A stretch of DNA of 64,000 nt, from positions 161,686-225,685 of the forward strand of contig CAZIGH010000001.1 of the NCBI GenBank assembly GCA_964538625.1, in the 5' to 3' direction. The DNA is from JAEUHM01 sp964538625. GTDB taxonomy: Bacteria; Verrucomicrobiota; Verrucomicrobiia; Verrucomicrobiales; Verrucomicrobiaceae. Positions 56,664 to 64,000 of the stretch are shown here, piece after piece (position 1 is the stretch's first letter; every line of letters starts with the position of its first letter). Position numbers and translations under genes: made by a program. Under the pieces are notes generated by a model that did no database searches, was not told where the DNA came from, and saw nothing but the letters and a program-made list of their open reading frames with translations.

Positions 56664-56806
56664 TTTTCCTTTTGGGAAGCTTGATTCTGCGGACGAACCA
56701 AGCGGGCCGCAAACAAGGCAGAAGGCTCGACGCGTGCAAGTTGTTTTTGATTTTCCTCTGCCAGTCTTGGGCAGACGCAAGAAATCAAAAAGTGTGCAAA
56801 CATGAG

Positions 56807-56833
56807 TTGCGCAAACGGCGGCCCGTGTATAGT
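56807..56833 (+). promoter_or_regulatory. Candidate promoter of tRNA-Leu
   Basis: A -35-like TTGCGC (56807-56812) and a -10-like TATAGT (56828-56833) lie 26 bp upstream of the tRNA start. The 15-bp spacer is shorter than ideal. Confidence 0.4.
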
Positions 56834-56858
56834 TGCCGCCCTGCTTTTTCAAGTGCCT

Positions 56859-56943
56859 GCTCGGGTGGCGGAATTGGTATACGCGCAAGACTAAGGATCT
56901 TGTGCCGAAAGGCTTAAGGGTTCGAGTCCCTTCCCGAGCACCA
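56859..56943 (+). tRNA. tRNA-Leu(AAG), unusual A34 anticodon
   Basis: A class II tRNA: acceptor GCTCGGG with CCCGAGC, Leu-type D-arm GCGGAATTGGTATACGC, perfect anticodon stem CAAGA with TCTTG around the loop CTAAGGA (anticodon AAG, codon CUU), variable arm TGCCGAAAGGCT, T-arm AAGGG TTCGAGT CCCTT, discriminator A and encoded CCA (56941-56943). Leucine identity is clear. An adenine at position 34 is rare in bacteria outside tRNA-Arg(ACG). Confidence 0.93.
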
Positions 56944-57233
56944 CTTGATAGCTCCGCTCCTTTCGGATGGCGAGATGAATCCCTTCCTCTGCGAATGACC
57001 GGCAGGACTTTGCACAGAGTTTACCACCTCACGGCTGCGTCACCTCCAGTCCAGCGGTAGGCAGCAGAGAGATTCAGCTCCAAGCCGCACCCCCGTCCGG
57101 TTCGCCACACTGACACCTCCAGGACGGGCGTCGCCGTTGTGCTCATTTGTTCACCTAGGGCCGGGAATCCCAGCAAGACGACTTGTGCTGTTTGAGCCAT
57201 GGAGTGTCTCGTGAAACGCATCGTCTGAGCCGC

Positions 57234-59843
57234 ATGAAACACTTTTGCATCTTTTTGCTCTCTCTTGCCGTCCACGCTGTGGCTCTCGAGCGCCCCAAAC
57301 TCCAAATCCTGAACGCCGGACCGAACTCAGTCGAGGTCTTCTGGGTCAATGCCAACGGCCAGCGCGTGCCCAATGGTGTCATCGCACCCGGTAGAGACAC
57401 CATCCTTGGCACCACCCTTGGCCATCGCTTCGTCATTGTCGATGCGGGTAAAGAGGTGGAGGTCATCAGCCAAGTCCCAGTTCAGGGTTTCCGCTATGAC
57501 CCAGCCGCCAAAGATGGCATCCCCCCCTTCTACACCCAGGTCGTACGAGCGGGCGGCTACCCCATTTGCGCCTCCGCCAAGGTCAACCCCTATGCCCTCA
57601 AAGAAGCTGCCTACCTTTTCGACATGATGCTCTCCCGGCGGCCAGACGTCCGCGAGGCCATGGTCAAAAGCGGCTCCCGCCTCTGCATCCTCGCTTACAA
57701 TGAGTTCACCTGTGACCAGCCAGAGTGGGCCTGGCTGGCCAACAAACCGGTCGAAGGTTTCGACGGCATCCCCACCCGAGACTACCGCGACGCCCGCGCC
57801 CGTGGCATGGGCGGCAGCCTCACTGACCCCTTCTGTTCATGTGCCGAGGAGAACCTGCTCGCTTATGAGGGCGACCCCTATTCCACGGAGTGCATTCTCA
57901 TCCACGAACTCGCCCACAACATCCACCTGCGTGGCATGAGCAATGTGGACCCTACCTTCGACCGTCGAGTGAAGGCCGCCTACGACGCCGCCATGAGCAA
58001 TGGTCTCTGGAAAGGCAAGTACGCCAGCGTCAATCACCACGAATACTTCGCCGAAGGAGTCCAGAGCTGGTTCGACAACAATCGAGAACCCGACCACGAC
58101 CACAACCATGTCAATACCCGCGCCGAGTTGCTGGAATATGACCCCGGACTCGCTGCCCTCTGCCGTGAAGTCTTCGGTGACACCGTCCTCAAATACACCA
58201 AGCCCCAGACCCGCCTCACGGACCATCTGGAAGGCTATGATCCCTCCAAAGCGCCCAAGTTTACCTGGCCACCACATCTCGAAAAAGCCCGCGAACTCAT
58301 CCGCGCCAAAGCCCGCGCGAGATCCGATGCCGCCACCAAAGTGGTTTCGGCTTTAGCCGAAAAAGATGCGGCCAAATCCACATCCACCTTACCAAACATC
58401 CTCCTCATCCTAGCCGATGATCTCGGCTATGGCGATCTCCGCTGCTACAACGCCGAAGCAAGGGTGCCCACCCCCAATATCGACAGACTCGCCAGCCAGG
58501 GCATGCGCTTCACCGACGCCCACAGCCCCGCCACTGTCTGCACGCCCACGCGCTACAGCCTCCTTACCGGCCAGATGGCCTTCCGTGTCCCCAATGGCGG
58601 CACCGTGTTCCAGGGCGCTGGCGGACCATCACTGATTGCCAAAGACCGTCTCACCCTCCCCGCCATGCTCAAGCAGCAGGGCTACGCCACCGCCATGGTC
58701 GGCAAATGGCACATCGGCCTCACCTTCCGTGATGCGTCAGGAGCGCCGATCCACAGCAACCGCCCCGAAGATGTCAGCCGCATTGACTACTCCCGCCGCA
58801 TCGAAGGCGGCCCGCTCGACTGCGGCTTCGACCAGTTCTTCGGCACGGCCTGCTGCCCCACCACCGACTGGCTCTACGCCTTCATCCACGGCGACCGCAT
58901 CCCCGTCCCGCCCACCCAGCCGCTCGACAAATCCAAGCTGCCCAGGCACCCCTACGCCAACGACTGCCGCCCCGGCCTCATCGCGCCGGACTTCGACATG
59001 CAGGAGGTGGACATGATCTTCCTGGAAAAAAGCCGCGAGTTCATTGCGCAGCACGCACGCAGTTCGCCAGACAAACCCTTCTTCCTCTTCCACTCCGCCC
59101 AGGCCGTGCATCTTCCCAGCTTCGCCGGAAAGGATTTTCGCGGCAAAACCCAGGCTGGCCCGCACGGCGACTTCATCTTCCAGTTCGACCACATCGTCGG
59201 CGAGCTGCTGCGCGAACTCGACAAGCACGGCCTCGCCGACAACACCCTTGTCATCCTCAGCAGCGACAACGGCCCCGAAGTCACCACCGTGGTTCACATG
59301 CGAGCCGACCACGCCCACGACGGTGCCCGGCCGTGGCGTGGCGTCAAACGCGACGCCTGGGAAGGCGGCCACCGCGTCCCCCTCATCGTCCGCTGGCCTG
59401 CCCGTGTGAAGCCCGGCACCACCAGCGGCCAGCTCGCCAGCCTCACCGACCTCATGGCCACCATGGCCGCCGTCACCGGGGCAGAGCTGCCGCGCGATGC
59501 CGCCGAAGACAGCTACAACCTCCTTGCCGCTCTTGAAGACAGCACCGCCGCGCCCATTCGCCCTTACCTCCTGATGCAGGCTTTCGGCGGCGCGCGCACT
59601 CTCTCCATCCGCCGCGGCCAGTGGAAATACATCGCCCACCCCGGTTCCGGCGGGAACAACTACGACCGAGGCGAACTCAAACCCTACGCCCTCCCCGAAA
59701 CCGATCCCAAAGCCCCCGCCCAGCTCTACGACCTCAGCACCGACCCCGGCGAGACAACGAACCTCTACTCCCAGAAGCCCGAGATCGTGCAGGAGCTTCA
59801 AGCTTTGCTCGAACAATCGAAAACCACGGGGCGGAGTCGATGA
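57234..59843 (+). CDS. Secreted fusion of a zinc metallopeptidase-like domain and a sulfatase
   Basis: An 869-residue protein; the ATG at 57234 gives a signal peptide (MKHFCIFLLSLAVHAVA). Residues about 20-75 (LQILNAGPNSVEVFWVNANG) resemble a VHL beta-like domain. Residues about 95-340 hold a gluzincin-type site: HELAHNIHLRG (H224, E225, H228) with a downstream NHHEYFAEGVQSW that can supply the third ligand. After an Ala/Lys linker, residues about 385-869 form a type I sulfatase: ADDLGYGD (D395, D396), C436-TPTR (the formylglycine motif CxPxR), VGKWHIG, and SSDNGPE. A maturation enzyme is needed for the cysteine and is not nearby. All active-site residues of both domains appear present. Confidence 0.92.
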   Translation: MKHFCIFLLSLAVHAVALERPKLQILNAGPNSVEVFWVNANGQRVPNGVIAPGRDTILGTTLGHRFVIVDAGKEVEVISQVPVQGFRYDPAAKDGIPPFYTQVVRAGGYPICASAKVNPYALKEAAYLFDMMLSRRPDVREAMVKSGSRLCILAYNEFTCDQPEWAWLANKPVEGFDGIPTRDYRDARARGMGGSLTDPFCSCAEENLLAYEGDPYSTECILIHELAHNIHLRGMSNVDPTFDRRVKAAYDAAMSNGLWKGKYASVNHHEYFAEGVQSWFDNNREPDHDHNHVNTRAELLEYDPGLAALCREVFGDTVLKYTKPQTRLTDHLEGYDPSKAPKFTWPPHLEKARELIRAKARARSDAATKVVSALAEKDAAKSTSTLPNILLILADDLGYGDLRCYNAEARVPTPNIDRLASQGMRFTDAHSPATVCTPTRYSLLTGQMAFRVPNGGTVFQGAGGPSLIAKDRLTLPAMLKQQGYATAMVGKWHIGLTFRDASGAPIHSNRPEDVSRIDYSRRIEGGPLDCGFDQFFGTACCPTTDWLYAFIHGDRIPVPPTQPLDKSKLPRHPYANDCRPGLIAPDFDMQEVDMIFLEKSREFIAQHARSSPDKPFFLFHSAQAVHLPSFAGKDFRGKTQAGPHGDFIFQFDHIVGELLRELDKHGLADNTLVILSSDNGPEVTTVVHMRADHAHDGARPWRGVKRDAWEGGHRVPLIVRWPARVKPGTTSGQLASLTDLMATMAAVTGAELPRDAAEDSYNLLAALEDSTAAPIRPYLLMQAFGGARTLSIRRGQWKYIAHPGSGGNNYDRGELKPYALPETDPKAPAQLYDLSTDPGETTNLYSQKPEIVQELQALLEQSKTTGRSR

Positions 59844-59893
59844 TGATCCTTCGTTGGATGCCTAACTTTTTGGTTCACCTATCCTACTTCACT

Positions 59894-62800
59894 TCAAGGC
59901 ATTTTTTCCCGTTTTGAGCTGCGATCCAACACCTCTCTAAGATTTGGCTGATACTTTTCCAAGGCGTCATTGAGCCAGAACCTGCCCTGCAGGTCAACCG
60001 AGCAGATCTGCGCTGCTTTAAGGCTTCGCTTTCCAAACTTTCGTGCAGTGGTGTGGATCACTTTTCGCGAGAAAGACAGACCCAGTGGACGTTCAAAGAA
60101 TGGAGCTGAACTGGACACGGCTCGAACCCCTTCTTCACTGTCCAGTGTGTCGCTCTTGGTGAACTTGCACTGGATCAGCACATTCTCCCGATTTGGCCCC
60201 CAGCCAAGAGCCACGACGTCTGAACCGTGGTCCGCGCTTTGAGGGGTAAGGATAACCCGCTCCGATTCCCTCTCATAAAGCACGGCAATGAGCGCCTCAA
60301 ACATCTGCCAGGAGAGACGCAGTGCATCGTCCAGAGAGATCGGCTCGCCGAGCCTCCTTCCGGCCGGGTTGCTTTGTCCAAAGAGTTCCGAGATCAGTTC
60401 TGGCGCCGAGACAGAATCCGGAGGGATGAGTCCCAATGCCCCTTGGATGGATCGCTTTTTCTCAAGCAATCGGTGAAGAATGAGATCAAATGAGGCAAAT
60501 TCACGGTGGGTGGCGTTTGGCAAATAGACGGTGACAGGCTTTTGCTGCCCGATGCGATAAGCTCGATCTGTTGCCTGATCCTCCTTGGCAGGGTTCCAAT
60601 AGCGTTCGAGATGGATGACATGATTTGCAGCCACGATATTCAGTCCAGCCCCGGCTGCGATAGGTGAAAGGATGCAAATGCCGAAACCTGGTCGCTTGGA
60701 GAACTCGGCAATCAATCCAAGTCGCGTAACCTCAGGGCTGCGTCGGGAGGTCGCCTTGGTGTCACCATTGATGATCGGAACTGGAAGGCTGTAGATCACC
60801 TCAAGATGCGCGGATAGCGCCTGCTGAAGTTCCTTGAGCACACAGAAAATGAGTGCCTTTTCGCCATTTTGACGAATGACATCGAGCTGACTCAGAAGCC
60901 ATGACAGCTTGCCGGAACAGCAAAGAATCCTTCGACACGCATTCTCTGTTCCAGCACTGCGAATCGAGCCGCCACCAACAAGGTCAGGATGAAGCGAAAT
61001 CTGGCGCAAGTGCCACAATGCCGCCAGATGTTGGCCCTTGGCGGCTGCTTCGGCAGTTGGATCAGTGTCCTTTACAGCCGCGCGTGCCTCCGCATACAAA
61101 GCCTCTTGTTCGGGACTCATAGGACAGTCCACGGGCACTACAGTCTTGCTCGGCAACCCTTTCAGCCGCTGTTCCTTCGTGCGTCGAAGCATGAGACCGC
61201 CGATGTGGTCTCGCAGTTCTTTCCCGAGGTCATGCATTCTCGATCTGTCCTTGACCATGGGGTAGATCCACTTCTTGCGAAAGTCCGCAAAAGCCCCCAA
61301 GGGCCCTGGTTCCGCCGTGTCGAGGATACACCAGAAATCGCCAAGATGATTTTCAACAGGCGTTCCTGTCAGTGTGATCCGAAACAGTGCACGGAGGGCT
61401 TTGGCTGCGATCGTCTGCTGAGCATTGGGATTCTTGATGTGCTGCGCCTCGTCAAAGATCGCCGCACTCCACTTTGCAGCGGCGAAGGAGAATCGGTAGT
61501 CTCGAAGGGTTTGATACGTCGTAATCACACAAGAGCCGGGAAGGTCGAGGCTCCTTTCCGAACCATCACCAAAGCACAGCCCGAACTCGAGGACGTTTCC
61601 AGGTTCTGCAATATCAATCGCTCCTGGACCGCGCCGAAAACGATGAAGCTCGAAATCCGGCTGCGCCATTACGACGCGAAGAAAGGGGCCATTTTCACTG
61701 CCAAACGCCGACTTGATCTCCGCCTGCCAGTTTTCCATGAGCGAGAGCGGCACCACAAAAAGCACCGCTGGTGGTTCTGTGTTGGTGACTTGCCGCCAAT
61801 GACGAAACCACTCCGCCAAAGCAATCAGGGTGGTGAAACTCTTTCCGAGACCCATGTCATCTGCGAGGAGTGCCCCAGCACCCCAAGCCCGTTGTTCGGC
61901 AACAATCTCGCGGTTTTGTAGTGCTCTTCGGGCATGACTCAGCAACCAACGTATCGCCTCATCCTGATGAGGCATGGGTTTACGGGCATACTGGGCAAAG
62001 TTTGGTTCATAGGGCATTTCAGAGGATTCGCCGAGAGAGTTCAGCGGCCAGCCGTAACCTAGTTCCGTGTCGTTGGGGATGATCAGCGGATGCAGAATGG
62101 CAGGCTTTTCTTCGGGTGGAGATTCCCCTTCGTCACTACCAGCATCCCGTTTATCCTCACCTTCTTCAGAGGCTGGATCGGTCTTCGTCTTTACGGGTTC
62201 AGGTTTGGCGCCAAACCAGTCTTCGGGGTCGCCATTGACTGCGCCGATGTAGCCGCCTTTCCACTCACCAATGCCCGTTACCCGGGGGCTAAACTCCACT
62301 GGAACGTCAGGAAAGACATTGTCGCTCAGCCATCTTGCCGGATCACGCTCAAAGTCGGATCGTTCATCACGGGGGACACGTGACCGCGCTTTCACAGCGC
62401 GCGAGATAGATGTCTGCTCTTCATTAAGCAGGATGATGCGTTTGCCAACGCGAACGACCTTGCGCGGCTGGTCACCATCGAGTTGGGCGAGTCGTTGCTC
62501 GATCTCCTCTACGGAAACGTCGGGGAAGCGGCCTTTCGGTAAAGGAGTTAGGATCAAGTCACCCGTCGCTGCGTCTTCTATGGCATGGATCGTGACCTCA
62601 CCTGCGCGAACAATCGCCGCCCTTCCATCGTCATAGGCTTCCAAGTTAATGAGACAGCCTGCCTCATGGGCCTCTCGCAGGCTGGCTAGAAGAGAAAGAT
62701 GGTCCAACTCGTCTTTTGGCGAGCAACCCTGCCAGGCTTTGTAGGCGGCCAGTGCCGCGAACTGGGCCGCAGTGGGCAGGTAGGAATCATCGCCGACCTC

Positions 62801-63193
62801 CAAGATTGGCCCTCTCAGCCGCCAGTTTCGCATCACACCGGCCAGCCCATCCACCAGCGCCAAGCGGGCAATGAATCCGGGAAGATTGGGGACAGATACT
62901 GTCTCCAGCTTCATGCCACCCGGCCAGCGTGGAGGTAGTTGGAAGAGTTCCCGCGTCGATTCATCCAATCGAACCGCATCCGCAGTTGCGATGAAGATTC
63001 CTCCATCCACCTCACTGACCTCCGCCTCTCCGCACTCCGCGAGCATCTGCATGCACCGATAGCCACGCTGGGCTTCGTGAGATGCCTTCAAGGTCTGAGC
63101 TTTTCTCCAAAGCTTTGCGGAACCAAACCGCACAGCGAGTCCTTCGCTGTTGGCGGACCAAACAAAGTCACGGTATTTAGCAAATAGCGGCAT
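59894..63193 (-). CDS. zorD: Zorya ZorD-like: SNF2 helicase fused to Mrr-like nuclease
   Basis: A 1,099-residue protein from the ATG at 63191-63193; a GTG at 63218-63220 would overlap the upstream gene. An N-terminal region of about 400 residues without clear motifs precedes an SNF2 core: HQDEAIRWLLSHARRA, Walker A LLADDMGLGKSFTTLIAL (about 442-459), IFDEAQHIKN, LTGTPVENHLGDFW, then SPIAAGAGLNIVAAN and DRAYRIGQQKPV. The C-terminal ~150 residues have a Mrr-like PD-(D/E)XK site (SADHGSDVVAL, NVLIQCKFTKSD). In type I Zorya, ZorD has exactly this helicase plus Mrr-type architecture and follows zorC, as here with a 5-bp gap. It would degrade phage DNA when the ZorAB motor signals infection. Confidence 0.82.
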   Translation of the reverse strand: MPLFAKYRDFVWSANSEGLAVRFGSAKLWRKAQTLKASHEAQRGYRCMQMLAECGEAEVSEVDGGIFIATADAVRLDESTRELFQLPPRWPGGMKLETVSVPNLPGFIARLALVDGLAGVMRNWRLRGPILEVGDDSYLPTAAQFAALAAYKAWQGCSPKDELDHLSLLASLREAHEAGCLINLEAYDDGRAAIVRAGEVTIHAIEDAATGDLILTPLPKGRFPDVSVEEIEQRLAQLDGDQPRKVVRVGKRIILLNEEQTSISRAVKARSRVPRDERSDFERDPARWLSDNVFPDVPVEFSPRVTGIGEWKGGYIGAVNGDPEDWFGAKPEPVKTKTDPASEEGEDKRDAGSDEGESPPEEKPAILHPLIIPNDTELGYGWPLNSLGESSEMPYEPNFAQYARKPMPHQDEAIRWLLSHARRALQNREIVAEQRAWGAGALLADDMGLGKSFTTLIALAEWFRHWRQVTNTEPPAVLFVVPLSLMENWQAEIKSAFGSENGPFLRVVMAQPDFELHRFRRGPGAIDIAEPGNVLEFGLCFGDGSERSLDLPGSCVITTYQTLRDYRFSFAAAKWSAAIFDEAQHIKNPNAQQTIAAKALRALFRITLTGTPVENHLGDFWCILDTAEPGPLGAFADFRKKWIYPMVKDRSRMHDLGKELRDHIGGLMLRRTKEQRLKGLPSKTVVPVDCPMSPEQEALYAEARAAVKDTDPTAEAAAKGQHLAALWHLRQISLHPDLVGGGSIRSAGTENACRRILCCSGKLSWLLSQLDVIRQNGEKALIFCVLKELQQALSAHLEVIYSLPVPIINGDTKATSRRSPEVTRLGLIAEFSKRPGFGICILSPIAAGAGLNIVAANHVIHLERYWNPAKEDQATDRAYRIGQQKPVTVYLPNATHREFASFDLILHRLLEKKRSIQGALGLIPPDSVSAPELISELFGQSNPAGRRLGEPISLDDALRLSWQMFEALIAVLYERESERVILTPQSADHGSDVVALGWGPNRENVLIQCKFTKSDTLDSEEGVRAVSSSAPFFERPLGLSFSRKVIHTTARKFGKRSLKAAQICSVDLQGRFWLNDALEKYQPNLREVLDRSSKREKMP

Positions 63194-63198
63194 CGTGA

Positions 63199-64000
63199 TT
63201 AGCGTCGGTGATTGCTCCACTCGACGTGGAACTTATGTCGCAGTTCATTGAGAATGTTCCACACCCAATCTCCGGTATGCCGCACGAATACCCGACAATC
63301 CCGAGGGCTGATCCGCAGTTCTGCATCGGCATATTGTTGCCGGACTCGTTCCCAGAATCCCCTTACCGGAAACGTGCGGTGAAACGCCCGGAGCGCATAA
63401 CTATGAGTTCCTTCAAGCAAATAGATGTCGTCCGTGCAGCGTAAAGCGATGATGCAGGTGTCCTCTGTTGTCGAACTGAGACTAGCGGTGTTCCATTTAT
63501 CTCGCATCTTTGCAGGTAGCCGTTGCATGCAACGGGCGTTGAGAACAAGGCGGGCATCGATGATTTTACCCGCGTCGAAACAGGTCTCAAGAAATCGCCT
63601 TCTCTCTTCCCACTGATGGACAGAGACAGTGCCATCGAGGAAGTCGAAGAAGATTTTTAGGGACAGTCCAATCACACCCTGCACGGCCAAGTCCCATTGT
63701 GAACTTGTAGCCCAGCCCCACCATTTTGCTCCCTCGGCGGTGTGCCTGCCCATTCGAGGATCACAGCCTAGTTTCACCAACCAGCCGCGCCAGTTCTCAG
63801 GCCAGTGCCGCCTCCCCTCAGATTCGACACGTGACACCATGATACGAAGGGCTGCTGCGCCAAGCTGAAGACCATCCACAGCAGGTTTGTCGCGACTTCT
63901 TTCGATCTCCGAAAGCACAGAGGGCTCGTCTCCAAGCGGACAGCGTTGAAGCGTTTCGAGCAGGAAAACCAGTCGCAGTTTCACCGAAAACTCTCCAGTT
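63199..64000 (-). CDS. zorC: Zorya ZorC-like EH-signature protein, 5' end beyond window
   Basis: The frame is open from the right edge of the window (a GTG at 63982-63984 is internal), so at least 267 C-terminal residues are present and the start is off the window. Features: WPENWRGWLVKLGCDPRMGR, HQWEERRRFLETCF, DTCIIALRCTDDIYLLEGTH then SYALRAFHRTFP, and FVRHTGDWVWNILNELRHKF. The conserved E/H in LEGTH plus the W..RRRF block fit the EH_signature domain that defines ZorC. The assignment rests on this resemblance and on the ZorD-like neighbour 5 bp downstream. zorA and zorB are expected upstream, beyond 64000. Confidence 0.68.
   Translation of the reverse strand, partial: TGEFSVKLRLVFLLETLQRCPLGDEPSVLSEIERSRDKPAVDGLQLGAAALRIMVSRVESEGRRHWPENWRGWLVKLGCDPRMGRHTAEGAKWWGWATSSQWDLAVQGVIGLSLKIFFDFLDGTVSVHQWEERRRFLETCFDAGKIIDARLVLNARCMQRLPAKMRDKWNTASLSSTTEDTCIIALRCTDDIYLLEGTHSYALRAFHRTFPVRGFWERVRQQYADAELRISPRDCRVFVRHTGDWVWNILNELRHKFHVEWSNHRR

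Noticed and set aside
57021..57305. Minus-strand frame ending LELNLSAAYRWTGGDAAVRW, possibly a gene remnant
   Set aside because: Only about 60 residues look protein-like, they overlap the sulfatase signal-peptide region on the other strand, and no family could be recognised.
58737..59816. Minus-strand 359-aa open frame over the sulfatase domain
   Set aside because: Gly/Val/Glu-rich shadow; the sulfatase motifs on the plus strand are complete.

Overview
The window looks like a Verrucomicrobiota chromosome, probably near the Prosthecobacter/Verrucomicrobium group. This is inferred from gene content: two large PVC-type dehydrogenase/HEAT/cytochrome c proteins, a multi-haem cytochrome, a secreted sulfatase, large FG-GAP propeller proteins with a shared C-terminal module, Ser/Thr kinases, and generally GC-rich genes that mostly lack strong Shine-Dalgarno sites. 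No 16S rRNA gene is present, so the placement is not proven.

Layout. 1-5.6 kb: core genes (truncated Ser/Thr kinase, OmpA-like protein, rarA, a small unknown gene, a single-HKD PLD protein, a four-haem cytochrome). 5.7-11.7 kb: a compact 5.98 kb integrated element between an intact tRNA-Arg(CCG) and a 47-bp copy of its 3' end. It carries an integrase, an excisionase-like HTH protein, a DnaB/RepA-like replication protein followed by an iteron array, a possible small-terminase-like protein and two unknown genes, an organisation resembling phage satellites (PICI-like). 11.7-44.1 kb: mostly chromosomal genes: a 2,042-aa TPR protein, FAD oxidoreductase, truA/DedA, M20 peptidase, P450, two paralogous 14-repeat FG-GAP proteins, queD, a translationally coupled amidohydrolase/amidohydrolase/dehydrogenase operon, gph, a sigma factor, clpP, and a GntR-controlled sugar operon (TIM-barrel isomerase, deoC, second PVC dehydrogenase).

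44.1-56.6 kb: a 12.5 kb island between an intact tRNA-Tyr and a 48-bp duplicate of its 3' part. All six genes point the same way: SNF2 helicase, Fic AMP-transferase, four-helix-bundle protein, beta-class DNA methyltransferase (Mod-like), DUF1016 PD-(D/E)XK nuclease, and a Res-like helicase-nuclease. Heptanucleotide arrays (GATGAAK) separate several of them and also occur inside the methyltransferase gene. It reads as a composite, type III-like restriction/defence locus and is the best candidate for an incompletely described system. 56.8-57 kb holds an unusual tRNA-Leu(AAG). 57.2-59.8 kb holds a secreted metallopeptidase-sulfatase fusion. 59.9-64 kb holds the end of what is most likely a type I Zorya system (zorC, zorD on the minus strand); zorA and zorB should lie just beyond the right edge.

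With the starts chosen here, no gene-free stretch exceeds about 300 bp. The longest (56944-57233, 5793-6062 and 34072-34310) hold, respectively, nothing I recognise, integrase arm repeats, and nothing I recognise.
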